DNA from: Mesostigma viride
Lineage: Eukaryota > Streptophyta > Mesostigmatophyceae > Mesostigmatales > Mesostigmataceae
Assembly: GCA_009746045.1 (NCBI GenBank)
Contig: RPFO01000253.1
Coordinates: forward strand, 3,818,332 to 3,880,331
Reading direction: 5' to 3'
Length of the DNA: 62,000 nt
The notes under the pieces are model-generated. The model was not told the DNA's origin and searched no databases. It saw only the letters and a list, made by a program, of their open reading frames with translations. The position numbers were made by a program, and so were the translations under genes. This document shows positions 7,861 through 16,169 of this stretch, in pieces. How positions within the stretch are numbered: the stretch's first letter is position 1; each line of letters starts with the position of its first letter.

Positions 7861-9993
7861 ATGAACAGCATGAGGATTTTATCAAAAAGGAGGAAGCGCG
7901 AAATGCGAAGATTTCAGGGACAGGAAGAGGTCGACGTGGACAACTTGCCCGCGAACGACGTCCCGAGACAAGGACTGAAGCGACTGACGCGATTGTCGGA
8001 CCGGCCCGCGTTCGTCCCGACGAAACGCGTCGTGGACAACCCCGACGAGCCGAAGAAGGGGGCGGCGGCGTCCTCCGTCGCCCCTCCGTCGTCCCAGCCG
8101 CGACCTCCTCCGTCGACCTCCGCCGTGTCCGCCGACGCGCCGACTTCGCTCCCGCCGGATTGGCCCGTGTCAGCCCCGTTGGACGCGACCCAGGTGTACG
8201 TGCGCGATTACTTCGAGGGACACAAGTCGTCCAAACCGCCGAGGACCCAATCGTTGCTGAACCGGGGGTGCAACCAGAATCCCGCGGATCCCGAGAACCG
8301 GTACATGGCGGCCCAGCAGGCCGTGGTCAACACGCACTTGCGAGCCTTGGCGGCGCGACCGACCGACCAGCGCGGCTTTCTGGCGTGGCACTCCACGGGG
8401 TCGGGCAAGACGTGCACGGCCATGGCGGCCATAGACGCGTTTTGGGACACGAACAAGCGCATCTTGCTCGTCACGAGTCTCGAGAACGCGAGAGGCAAAC
8501 TGCCGGAATACGTCCATTGCGCCCGTCTGTTCCCTCGATTCAGGAACGACACGCCCAACCAGATCATCGACAAGTTGAGAAAACGGATCTTCCAACACGA
8601 CCTCATCACCTTCCCCCGTCTCGCTCACATGCTCGGACTGGAAGGGATCCACGCGAACAAGGACGCGAACAAGAACCTCCTCAGCAACGCCCTGCTGGTC
8701 ATGGACGAGGTCCACAACCTCTACCGGCCTTCCATCCCCTCTCTTCTCAAGGAACACCAGGCGCTCCTCCGGTTCCTGTTGAACAACACGAGGAAGGAGA
8801 CAGAGAACCTTTTCATGGTCATCCTCACGGCCACGTTGGGCGAGGACGAGAAGGAGATATTGAATCTCCTCAACATGATTCGGAGGAAGGGCACCGCGCC
8901 TTTGACGGCGGAGTCCCCTCCCTCCGCGTTCACCGGACTGCTGTCCTTCGTCGATTACGCGGGAGACACGTCGACGTACCCGAAGATCGTGAAGGACATC
9001 GACCACGTGGTCAGGATGAGCCCGGACCAGGCCATGCTCGTGAGGAATCGACTCGTGGCGAGCTCCAAGTCGAAGAGGAACGACCCCGCGCACCCGATGT
9101 ATCTGGCCGAAGCGCGACGAGCGGCGAACACGGTCCCGTTCAAGGATGTCGACAAAGCACACCTGTTGGAGGAGTTGCCGCGACTGTCCCCGAAGTTCAA
9201 GCGACTGTCCGAGATCGTGACCAGCTCGCCGAACGAGAAACACTACGTCTACACGTTCTTCAACGTGGGCGGCATCAAGGAACTGTCGCGAGTGTTTGAC
9301 GCGTTAGGGTATAACAGACTGGGTAGTAGCAAGCCGGAGAAACCGGGGAAGAGGTACGCTTTGTTGGGAGTGGAAGACGACGAGCCGGCTCTAAAAATGC
9401 AGCACGTGCGGGACGTCTTCAACGAGAAGAGCAACGCCAAAGGGGAGTTCTTGCACGTGATCCTGGCTCGGAGGAAATTCAACGAGGGACTCGACCTCAA
9501 GGGCGTGCGACACGTGCACATCGTCGAGCCGTTGCTGTCGAAGAACGCCGAAAAGCAGACGATCGCTCGGGCGGTGCGCTACTGCTCTCACTCGTTCTTG
9601 TCCAAGGAGGCGTGGACAGTCACCGTTCACAGGTATCTGTCCGTGGGGGACGAGACGTCCAAACTGAATTCCCTCACGACGGAACAGATCGAGAAGACCA
9701 AGGGCGTCATCGTGAAGCGCGTCAAGGAGATGATAGCCGAATCCGGAAACGGCACGGACTCCCGCATCCTCATGTTGGTGGCCAACAACGCGTTGGACCT
9801 GCTGGACTCGATCGCGCCTTCCGTCGACCGCCGCATCGCCAAGGAGGCCGCGGAAAGAGCGAGGAACGAGAGCATGGAGAAGTTGCTCACTTCTTTGCGC
9901 TCCGCCGCCGTCGACTGCCGCCTGTTCGCTTCGATGCACAACTCCGCGCCTTTCCGCGAGGCTTCCGGACGGTCCGAGATTTCTTGCGGGTAA
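7861..9993 (+). CDS. NCLDV superfamily 2 helicase (poxvirus D6R/D11L-like)
   Basis: Predicted 710 aa. Visible helicase motifs in order: Walker A S-T-G-S-G-K-T at residues 178-184, DEVH at 282-285, T-A-T at 323-325, motif V-like F-N-E-G-L-D-L-K-G-V-R at 540-550, and motif VI Q-T-I-A-R-A-V-R-Y-C-S-H at 566-577. The R-x-C-S-H form of motif VI is characteristic of the NCLDV helicases related to vaccinia D6R (early transcription factor subunit) and D11L (NPH-I). The first 100 residues are basic then Pro/Ser-rich and probably disordered. The role would be ATP-driven DNA remodelling for early transcription initiation or termination, packed in the virion or acting in the viral factory. The last 107 bases overlap the convergent gene at 9,887-10,846. 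All catalytic motifs are intact. Confidence 0.85.
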   Translation: MNSMRILSKRRKREMRRFQGQEEVDVDNLPANDVPRQGLKRLTRLSDRPAFVPTKRVVDNPDEPKKGAAASSVAPPSSQPRPPPSTSAVSADAPTSLPPDWPVSAPLDATQVYVRDYFEGHKSSKPPRTQSLLNRGCNQNPADPENRYMAAQQAVVNTHLRALAARPTDQRGFLAWHSTGSGKTCTAMAAIDAFWDTNKRILLVTSLENARGKLPEYVHCARLFPRFRNDTPNQIIDKLRKRIFQHDLITFPRLAHMLGLEGIHANKDANKNLLSNALLVMDEVHNLYRPSIPSLLKEHQALLRFLLNNTRKETENLFMVILTATLGEDEKEILNLLNMIRRKGTAPLTAESPPSAFTGLLSFVDYAGDTSTYPKIVKDIDHVVRMSPDQAMLVRNRLVASSKSKRNDPAHPMYLAEARRAANTVPFKDVDKAHLLEELPRLSPKFKRLSEIVTSSPNEKHYVYTFFNVGGIKELSRVFDALGYNRLGSSKPEKPGKRYALLGVEDDEPALKMQHVRDVFNEKSNAKGEFLHVILARRKFNEGLDLKGVRHVHIVEPLLSKNAEKQTIARAVRYCSHSFLSKEAWTVTVHRYLSVGDETSKLNSLTTEQIEKTKGVIVKRVKEMIAESGNGTDSRILMLVANNALDLLDSIAPSVDRRIAKEAAERARNESMEKLLTSLRSAAVDCRLFASMHNSAPFREASGRSEISCG

Positions 9994-10846
9994 CCCTCTT
10001 TTGACCCCCCGAGTGACCCTCTCTCGCCCCTTCTCTTATCCCCCCCCCTTGATCTGGGTCAAACCCGATCAAGTTGCCGTGATCATCCATGTCAAATCCA
10101 GCGAAAGGGTTATTTTGGCGCGGAGGCGGTCGAGGAAGATTGTGCATCATCATTTCTCGGATCGGGTTAAGACCGTCAAGGGCATCCGCTACCCCGTCAG
10201 CATATTCTTGTTGATCGGCCGGGGTAAAACTGGCAAATATTTCTGCGAGTTCTCGAGGTCGATTTGTACCGGGTGGAGGAGAACCCGGATCTCGACGCCT
10301 CATCGCCACATCGAGTGGCACGTCTCCGAGTATGGTCTGTGCCAACTCATCCCTTAAAATCCCAGGTCGATATGCGGACAGTATTCCATTTGTGTAATAA
10401 CCGTCAACTGGCGGACGACCGTGGTCCCCGTGTCGAACGAGTCGGAGTGCGTTGGGGTTATCGACACTACTCACGCTGCTTCTAGCGCTACTGATATTGC
10501 TATCGCTGCTCCAGACACTATCTCTGCTCAGACTGCTCCTGACACTGCCCCATGGACTGCTCCCACTCTGACTGCCAAAGAGCGCTTCCGCGTGGGCGTC
10601 CACTTCCCCGTCGACCTGCGTACCGTGCGACCGCACGGAGGGTCTAAGGGGCGGATTAGGTGGATCTACGGACACACCGCCCCACCCACCTCCTCCGACG
10701 ATCCTGCCACCTCCGTCTCCATTAGCTCCATAAATCATCGGATAAGGGCCCTTCCCATTCGACACCCCCACTCGTACTGGGTGACAAACCCATCGGATGC
10801 CCTGTTCCGTCTTTTTTTCGCCGTTCTTTGGTTTCATAATCACCAT
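9887..10846 (-). CDS. unknown protein with Gly-rich N-terminus and highly basic C-terminus
   Basis: Predicted 319 aa from the ATG at 10,846 (another ATG three codons in, at 10,837; the frame's first M is a GTG at 10,855). Residues about 35-60 are Gly-rich, 75-125 are Ser-rich, and the centre contains a conserved-looking helical stretch with many Pro/Arg. The last 45 residues are very rich in Lys/Arg and could bind DNA or direct nuclear entry. The 3' 107 bases overlap the helicase 3' end tail to tail. The gene lies 15 bases downstream of the zinc-finger/Ala-rich gene and may be co-transcribed with it. Function not recognised. Confidence 0.6.
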   Translation of the reverse strand: MVIMKPKNGEKKTEQGIRWVCHPVRVGVSNGKGPYPMIYGANGDGGGRIVGGGGWGGVSVDPPNPPLRPSVRSHGTQVDGEVDAHAEALFGSQSGSSPWGSVRSSLSRDSVWSSDSNISSARSSVSSVDNPNALRLVRHGDHGRPPVDGYYTNGILSAYRPGILRDELAQTILGDVPLDVAMRRRDPGSPPPGTNRPRELAEIFASFTPADQQEYADGVADALDGLNPIREMMMHNLPRPPPRQNNPFAGFDMDDHGNLIGFDPDQGGGIREGAREGHSGGQKRVTRKKSRTVRKPRGKARSCASKRTGGSRRRRSAKK

Positions 10847-10861
10847 AATACACACACAGAT

Positions 10862-11845
10862 TTAACGTCTCTTCGCTCTGGTGCTCTTCCGACGAGCGCC
10901 CTTCCGACGATAACGCCTCTGTTCAGTGGCGTGCGGATCTACTGGCGGATCTCCTCCTCCTCCTCCTCCTGCTGCCGCTCCTCCTCCTGCCCCTCCTGCT
11001 GGTGCTCCTGCTGCTGCCGCTCCTGCTGCTGCTCCTGCTGCTGCTGGTGCTCCTGCTGCCGCTCCTGCTGCTGCTCCTGCTGCTGCCGCTCCTGTTGCCG
11101 CTCCTCCGCCCCCCCCGCGCCACCATGGGAAAGGCACTCCGACGGCATAAGGAACGTACCGGTTCACGACGATGGGGTCCGCGTAATAGGGCCGGCGGTA
11201 GGGATCGTACGAATACGAGGGGCGCGCGGGATAGGACGCGGCACGGGCGGCGCTCGCGCGCGGGTAGTACACGGACCGTCCGGCAGACGACCTGCCCCTC
11301 GCGGTCTTGCTGTGAACCGAGCAGTACTTGTTGGGAGTCCTCCGCTTACAGAATCTCCCGTTTTTCATCTGGTATTCGCATTGGTGAGTGGACATAACGT
11401 ATACAAAGTCGCGTACAGAAAATTTTACCCCCCTCTGAAGAATTTGCCTATTCGACTGAAGAACCCAGTCGGTTGCGAAGGTGGAGGAGGTGGAGGGGGG
11501 GAGGCGGCGGAGGCGCCGCCGGTGCGTATTGAGGGGGGCGGCATACATGGACGGCATGAACCTATGAATGACCACCGGGTTCGGTCTAGGGGTCATGCCG
11601 TACTGCGGCATCATCGCGGGCATGTGACGAGGTATGCCGTATTGAGACATCGTAGGCATGCCCATGGAAGGAGGAAGGGCCATCCGACGACGAGCACCTT
11701 GATAACGTCTACCATTTGTCTTATTAGGACGAGAGGGACGGCGTGGAGCGTACATGCTCCATCCCCCGCCGCGCGGTCCCGTTCCTGACCTACGCGGTGC
11801 TCGCCTCGTAGCGCGCCGTCTCGGACGATAGCCGTAGTTATACAT
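10862..11845 (-). CDS. basic Cys/His-motif protein with Ala/Gly-rich tail
   Basis: Predicted 327 aa. The first 60 residues are rich in Arg. A compact C-x6-G-x2-C-x8-C-x2-H motif (starting at the H-Q-C-E-Y residues, about 155-178) looks like a small zinc-binding unit; a similar unit begins the small protein at 48,325. Residues about 243-300 are almost pure Ala/Gly with occasional Pro, encoded by an imperfect GCN/GGN trinucleotide repeat, and the C-terminus is again Arg/Lys-rich. Tyr/Arg/Pro-rich stretches between these suggest a disordered structural or DNA-condensing protein. Divergent from the 11,878 gene. I do not recognise a family. Confidence 0.6.
   Translation of the reverse strand: MYNYGYRPRRRATRRAPRRSGTGPRGGGWSMYAPRRPSRPNKTNGRRYQGARRRMALPPSMGMPTMSQYGIPRHMPAMMPQYGMTPRPNPVVIHRFMPSMYAAPLNTHRRRLRRLPPSTSSTFATDWVLQSNRQILQRGVKFSVRDFVYVMSTHQCEYQMKNGRFCKRRTPNKYCSVHSKTARGRSSAGRSVYYPRASAARAASYPARPSYSYDPYRRPYYADPIVVNRYVPYAVGVPFPWWRGGGGGAATGAAAAGAAAGAAAGAPAAAGAAAGAAAAGAPAGGAGGGAAAGGGGGGDPPVDPHATEQRRYRRKGARRKSTRAKRR
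10950..11112. repeat. imperfect trinucleotide repeat coding for Ala/Gly
   Basis: On the plus strand this is a run of CTC, CTG and CCG triplets (for example CTGCTGCTGCCGCTC). On the coding minus strand it gives mixed Gly and Ala codons. Triplet length changes here would alter protein length without a frameshift. Confidence 0.7.
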
Positions 11846-11877
11846 CTTTACAAATTATCACGATATAATTTATCAAT
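11846..11877. promoter_or_regulatory. compact divergent promoter
   Basis: Only 32 bases separate the start codons of the divergent genes at 11,845 (-) and 11,878 (+). The spacer is almost all A/T and contains GATATAATTTATC, with TATAA words readable in both directions. Confidence 0.5.
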
Positions 11878-12372
11878 ATGAACTCCGCTCTCCAATCGTG
11901 CCCGTTGAAGATTCACCAATCCGGCTCCAAACGAACGCAAATCCTGGTCACGGGGACGAACGCGGAACGAGACACCGTTTTCGAGTTGTCCCAGCCGGTG
12001 AGAAACGTCCAATCCTGTCGTCTGGTATGGGCCCAGATCCCGCCGACCGCCAACGGGTCGGCGGCCGTCAGCGTCCACCTCGGACGGGACCCGCTGACGA
12101 AAGTGTTCACCGCCGTCCCCGCGTCCGGATCCACGATGAACGCGAACCACTTCCACGCAGGCAGGCCCCACTTCTTCGTGGTGCCCAACGGCGTCGAGAT
12201 CTACACCCCTGCCAGGGAGATCGACGACGCCATCATCTTCACCCCCGAACTAAACGGAGTCACGTCCGTCCGCGTGGAGATCTTCGACCTTCCATCCGCC
12301 TCGAACGAGCTCCTCGACCTCGGGGGAAACAAATTCACTCTCCTGCTCGAGCTCGTCACCGCGCACGCTTGA
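11878..12372 (+). CDS. small beta-rich protein, possible virion component
   Basis: Predicted 164 aa beginning MNSALQSC. Alternating hydrophobic residues, many Val/Thr/Phe and few charged helices suggest a beta-sandwich. A segment QPVRNVQSCRLVWAQIP followed by short strands gives it a capsid-associated look, but I cannot assign a family. The 3' 123 bases overlap the convergent small membrane-protein ORF at 12,250-12,501. The start is the ATG directly after the AT-rich divergent promoter. Function unknown. Confidence 0.6.
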   Translation: MNSALQSCPLKIHQSGSKRTQILVTGTNAERDTVFELSQPVRNVQSCRLVWAQIPPTANGSAAVSVHLGRDPLTKVFTAVPASGSTMNANHFHAGRPHFFVVPNGVEIYTPAREIDDAIIFTPELNGVTSVRVEIFDLPSASNELLDLGGNKFTLLLELVTAHA

Positions 12373-12501
12373 GCCGACGGCGAGGCACGGGATGCGATCG
12401 ACGACGTGTTTCATCCAACACCTATTCAACAACGGGCGATGGATTCTAGCCAACCACGCGACGAAAGCGGATACGAGGACGAGAATCGCGATCACGAGCA
12501 T
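12250..12501 (-). CDS. possible small membrane protein
   Basis: An 83-aa frame from ATG 12,501 starts with a strong hydrophobic segment (residues 2-18) followed by Arg/Lys, as in a type II anchor. The C-terminal half lies antisense to the end of the 11,878 gene and is acidic. The unshared part (12,373-12,501) encodes the anchor, which supports a real gene; the overlap weakens it. Confidence 0.4.
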   Translation of the reverse strand: MLVIAILVLVSAFVAWLARIHRPLLNRCWMKHVVDRIPCLAVGSSVRGDELEQESEFVSPEVEELVRGGWKVEDLHADGRDSV

Positions 12502-12524
12502 GGTCCCATAATAGACTCACGAAT

Positions 12525-12842
12525 CTAGTTGCGCTTGTTGAGCGTGACCTTCCCCTTCATGAGAGCCTCGAACTGCATCCCCACGACTTCCGCGGGGTCG
12601 CCGTTTCCCTGAGGCTTCGGGGGGCGGGTCTGGGACGCCACGGGGCGATCGCGGTAGGTCCGCGACCTCATCATTTTGTACAACTCTTTCGTCGCCTCGT
12701 TCACCCTGTTGATCTCGTCCTCTTGGTCCTTCAGGATCGGGCTGATGATCACGGGGCCTGACGCGGGCGGCGCGGGTTTGGAAGGAGCGACGGCGGCCGG
12801 CTTGCTGCGGAAGAAATCCATAGTAACGCCTTCTTTACACAT
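12525..12842 (-). CDS. small protein of unknown function
   Basis: Predicted 105 aa from ATG 12,842; an in-frame ATG at 12,821 gives MDFFRSKP and 98 aa. After a Pro/Ala-rich first 30 residues comes a helical acidic/basic segment (D-Q-E-D-E-I-N-R-V-N) and a Lys-rich tail. It sits 40 bases downstream of the SprT-like gene on the same strand. No family recognised. Confidence 0.5.
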   Translation of the reverse strand: MCKEGVTMDFFRSKPAAVAPSKPAPPASGPVIISPILKDQEDEINRVNEATKELYKMMRSRTYRDRPVASQTRPPKPQGNGDPAEVVGMQFEALMKGKVTLNKRN

Positions 12843-12882
12843 ACTTCGGGAGATAAAAACTATCTATCCAAACTGCTAACGC

Positions 12883-14325
12883 CTACCATGTCAGGGAGGG
12901 GTTCTCGCCTCCGATCCTCTCGTTCCGCTCTCTTTCTCGCTGCAACTCCGGCAATAGGGTATGGACTTCGTATCGTCTAGCTTTATCGTCCTCGACTAGC
13001 GTCCACCCGTCTCCTCGCAACCACTCAGACCTTCGTGTCGGGAGCTGTTCTAGATGGCGTTCGAATTCTCGTCTGGTGAGATTCCTATCACACACGTGAA
13101 TGAAATCCGATCCGGTCAAAAGCTTCAAGTGACGTTGGAAGTGAGGTCCGTGGTTGCCATAGTCGTGTTCTTTGATCGGCTTCCCTTCGTGGTCAACCAG
13201 CATCTTAGCATGAATCGCATGGACCATTTCGTGTGCCATTACTCTCAACACGAACTCCAACTGGGATTTCACCGGGACGTTTTCCATATGTAAAAAATTG
13301 TCGAAAGGGAGGTCGTTGTATAATTTCGATGTCAAGATCGTCTTGTTAAATGTAATCGCGTCCCCGTGTAAGGTGGTCTTAGCGACGTAATTATCATTTG
13401 GTGTCCCTTTTACTAAACGGAAATATGTCTCATCAATCGGAAACCCCCCGTCAAATACGTGTTTATTTACAACCTCCGCGATGGTCTTGATGTGCTTCTG
13501 GCCCAACATAAAATCCCCCTCTCTTACGACATCGTCGCGGCCTATCTTGAGACGTTTCTCGGCGTCTTTCACCGCTTTCTGGAATATATGGGAGAGATCC
13601 CCCAATGGCGGCAGCGCCCTCTCGTATCGTTGTGCGATATCGACACCGGGTCGACGATCGATATGAGCTCCGCGCTTTCGCACCTCATCTTCTAGACGTA
13701 TCCTCCCGCTGCGAATCGCTTCCAAATACTCGGAGTACCGTTGGTCGCGTTCTTCGCTCCACTTGTCTTCCGGATAGTCGAGACTGTCTCTCTCGAAAAA
13801 CTCGACAAACGGATTGGGCTTCTCCATCCTTTTCGTGGCGGGGTTGAACCATACCTCATTTTGTGGGTCTTCTCTTGACATCCAATGCCTCCAGTCGAAC
13901 TCCTCCTGAAGCATGCGTGTCTGAGGACTATCAATGCGATTATTAAAGAACGCTCTCCTATTCAGCAGGTTATCTTTGAGTTTGCGCAGTTTCTCATCTA
14001 TGTTAGCTATTCGTCCTCGTATCGAGATCCCATCGCGTCCTTTGGCATTCCGCGAATCGTCCAGAAGTTGTAGTCGCTCTTTATTCAATGTCTCGATTTC
14101 TTCTTTAAGTGGTCGGAGGTGTTTGTCTCTAATCCCTTCTAACCCGGCTACGACTGCTCTTTTGTCCAGCAATGGCTGAGCACTCAACCTGGCAATCTTG
14201 CGTACGACGTGCACCGGCAGTTTGTCCCACACGCCGTCGGGGAGCGGCGGATCGGGTTCACCGGCCTTCACTTTGTGTATCGTTCTTGGGTTTTTTTTAG
14301 CTTTCAGTTTCCGGCTTGCTGCCAT
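12883..14325 (-). CDS. SprT-like zinc metalloprotease with F-box-like N-terminus (paralogue 1)
   Basis: Predicted 480 aa. The C-terminal third contains H-E-M-V-H at residues 365-369 and H-G-P-H-F at 392-396, the HExxH plus third-His layout of SprT/Spartan-type metalloproteases. The N-terminal region after a basic tail reads L-P-V-H-V-V-R-K-I-A-R-L and resembles the start of an F-box; residues about 75-130 are helical, possibly coiled coil. The start at 14,325 (MAASRK) aligns with the shorter N-terminus of the tandem paralogue at 14,349-15,833; an ATG at 14,355 would add ten odd residues and overlap that gene. SprT proteins cleave DNA-bound proteins or protein-DNA crosslinks in host cells. A role in clearing host chromatin proteins is an inference. 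Confidence 0.65.
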   Translation of the reverse strand: MAASRKLKAKKNPRTIHKVKAGEPDPPLPDGVWDKLPVHVVRKIARLSAQPLLDKRAVVAGLEGIRDKHLRPLKEEIETLNKERLQLLDDSRNAKGRDGISIRGRIANIDEKLRKLKDNLLNRRAFFNNRIDSPQTRMLQEEFDWRHWMSREDPQNEVWFNPATKRMEKPNPFVEFFERDSLDYPEDKWSEERDQRYSEYLEAIRSGRIRLEDEVRKRGAHIDRRPGVDIAQRYERALPPLGDLSHIFQKAVKDAEKRLKIGRDDVVREGDFMLGQKHIKTIAEVVNKHVFDGGFPIDETYFRLVKGTPNDNYVAKTTLHGDAITFNKTILTSKLYNDLPFDNFLHMENVPVKSQLEFVLRVMAHEMVHAIHAKMLVDHEGKPIKEHDYGNHGPHFQRHLKLLTGSDFIHVCDRNLTRREFERHLEQLPTRRSEWLRGDGWTLVEDDKARRYEVHTLLPELQRERERNERIGGENPSLTW

Positions 14326-14348
14326 ATCGTGCAATATAGTACAATACA

Positions 14349-15833
14349 CTACCATGATATCTTTCTGTCATCGTACAACGATTTGTTCGCGACTGACGAC
14401 CACGTGTCCAATTCTAGTGGCTCCAACGGACCCGATATCGTATCGTCCATCTCTAGTTCTCGCATCCGTCTTCGTTGCCTCTCCGCGTCCCATTGCGGTT
14501 GCAACACCTCTCGATCGAATCTCACCGCGTCATCGTGAGACGCCATCCCGGCTCGTTCGATCTGTCTCGGCACGGGTTTGCCCCTCCTCGCGAACTCTTC
14601 TTCTTCGACCTTCCCGACTCTGTCGAATTCGCCATTGTGCAAGTAATTCCCGCCGTACAGGAGTTGAGAGTATCGCTGGAAGTACTGCCCGTGTCCTCCG
14701 TGCGTCAACTCGTCTTGGATCTGGTCCTCCGTTAACGCCTTTACGAGCACGGCGTGGCTCATCTCGTGGGCGAGGATTCGCAACAAGTACTCGAGAGGGG
14801 ACCGCACTGCCACGTTGTCGGTCACCAGAACGTGCTTGCCAGGGTCGAACCCATCGAACACTCTATTAAACGCGGCCTTGTTTAGGAATATACCCGTCCC
14901 TAGCGAACTCGTCCATCCGTATCGATATGGCTGACTAGGTTCGTCCTCGAACCCAAATCCGGTTTCTTCTATCGGAAAACCGTTTCCGAAAATGTACTTG
15001 TTCACGATCATCACGGCCTTATCCAGGTCCTCGTCCGTCATGACCAGTTCGCCGTCTTTCGTCACCGGACCGCCGAGCCGCTTTTCCAATTCTTTGGCGG
15101 CTTTCCGGAACAAGTGACGACTGTCGCCGGAGGACGGCAAGGCCGTTTCGAGTCGTCGCGCGAGATCCTTAGAGGGCCGCCGATCCACGTGGGCTCCTCT
15201 CTCTCGCGGCATATCTTTGAGCAGCACCCTGCCGCTGTCCACGTCTTCTAAGAATTTTGCATACATTCGATCCACTTCGGCGCGCTTTTCGGGACCTTCG
15301 TAATCCGTGCCGGACACGTGTCGTTCGTAAAACTCCACGCGCGGGTCTGGGGCTTCCCAACGCCCCGTCCGCGGGTTGAACCAGGTGGACCCGTTAGAAG
15401 GCTCTTCGCTGGCAGCCATCCACCGTCTCCAGTCGAAATTCTCTTGGGTCACGCGCCCCTTGTCCAGGTTGTAATCGCGTGTACGGCTGTGTAATTTAAT
15501 CCACGCGTCGTGGGCCGTCTGACTTTCTTTGCGCAGAACATCTAACCGGTTTTCGGTCTCCGCGTCCGGCGATGCCGCGTGTTGTTGTCTGGCTTCCACG
15601 ACTCGCCGGCTCGCTTCCTTCCGGTCCCGATCGGCTTCGGATGTTCTAGCTTTTAAGTCGGCCATGCGACCTTCGAGTCCGGCAAAAATGGCTCTTTTGT
15701 CGAAGAACGGATTCGCGGCCTCTTTCGCTATCCGTCTAACGATGTCTGTCGGAAGGCTTTCGGGCGACGCGTATCCGGCTCTGAGCGTGTGCTTTGCTTT
15801 CTGTCTGCCGGTTTTCGTATTTTTTAGATGCAT
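14349..15833 (-). CDS. SprT-like zinc metalloprotease with F-box-like N-terminus (paralogue 2)
   Basis: Predicted 494 aa, clearly related along its length to the neighbouring gene at 12,883-14,325: shared L-P-x-x-I-V-R-R-I-A segment, F-D-K-R-A-I-F-A-G-L-E-G, F-D-W-R-x-W-M, W-F-N-P-x-T, R-G-A-H-x-D-R-R-P and G-F-P-I-x-E-T blocks. The metal site H-E-M-S-H is at 356-360 and H-G-Q-Y-F at 381-385, so both paralogues keep the zinc ligands and catalytic Glu. I chose ATG 15,833, as the frame's first M (15,845) is a GTG. The start faces the 15,870 gene across an AT-rich spacer. The pair is best explained by local tandem duplication followed by divergence. Confidence 0.65.
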   Translation of the reverse strand: MHLKNTKTGRQKAKHTLRAGYASPESLPTDIVRRIAKEAANPFFDKRAIFAGLEGRMADLKARTSEADRDRKEASRRVVEARQQHAASPDAETENRLDVLRKESQTAHDAWIKLHSRTRDYNLDKGRVTQENFDWRRWMAASEEPSNGSTWFNPRTGRWEAPDPRVEFYERHVSGTDYEGPEKRAEVDRMYAKFLEDVDSGRVLLKDMPRERGAHVDRRPSKDLARRLETALPSSGDSRHLFRKAAKELEKRLGGPVTKDGELVMTDEDLDKAVMIVNKYIFGNGFPIEETGFGFEDEPSQPYRYGWTSSLGTGIFLNKAAFNRVFDGFDPGKHVLVTDNVAVRSPLEYLLRILAHEMSHAVLVKALTEDQIQDELTHGGHGQYFQRYSQLLYGGNYLHNGEFDRVGKVEEEEFARRGKPVPRQIERAGMASHDDAVRFDREVLQPQWDAERQRRRMRELEMDDTISGPLEPLELDTWSSVANKSLYDDRKISW

Positions 15834-15869
15834 GTATGATTGCACAAATTATGTTATGATAAAATAACC
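15834..15869. promoter_or_regulatory. AT-rich divergent promoter region
   Basis: A 36-base spacer between divergent starts contains ATGATAAAATAACC on the plus strand and several TATA-like words such as TTATGATAAAAT. It probably serves both the SprT-like paralogue 2 and the 84-aa gene. Confidence 0.4.
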
Positions 15870-16124
15870 ATGTACAGGGACCTGCGTCTCATATTCATGG
15901 AAGACTACCAAAACCCGCACGACCCATCGGTCATAACGCCCGAACAAAGGCGACTTCTTCTGCAAACGTTCCAAACGAGTTTGGGCGTTTCGTCGACCAC
16001 GGCCCACCTCCTGTTGTCGCACGTGGAAGATCGACTCATGAACAGAGAGGTGCCCATCACCACGCCGGAACTCAAGGCGGCGTACGTGGACGAACTGGTC
16101 AAGGTGCTACGGCGCCTTCCGTGA
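15870..16124 (+). CDS. small helical protein of unknown function
   Basis: Predicted 84 aa from ATG 15,870 (an alternative ATG at 15,897 gives 75 aa). Sequence is mostly amphipathic helix with no Cys: L-L-L-Q-T-F-Q-T-S-L-G, then H-V-E-D-R-L-M-N-R-E, then a final helix ending V-L-R-R-L-P. It starts right after the AT-rich spacer and runs opposite to the SprT-like gene. Possibly a small regulator or assembly factor, but nothing specific can be recognised. Confidence 0.5.
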   Translation: MYRDLRLIFMEDYQNPHDPSVITPEQRRLLLQTFQTSLGVSSTTAHLLLSHVEDRLMNREVPITTPELKAAYVDELVKVLRRLP

Positions 16125-16169
16125 GTGCGTTCAACGCGGGCACTTTTTTTCCAAGCTGATATATATAAC

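Noticed and set aside
7611-9299. 562-aa open frame overlapping the helicase
   Set aside because: It is a shadow of the helicase and of the divergent promoter; composition is Arg/Gly-rich with no motif, while the helicase frame has all motifs.
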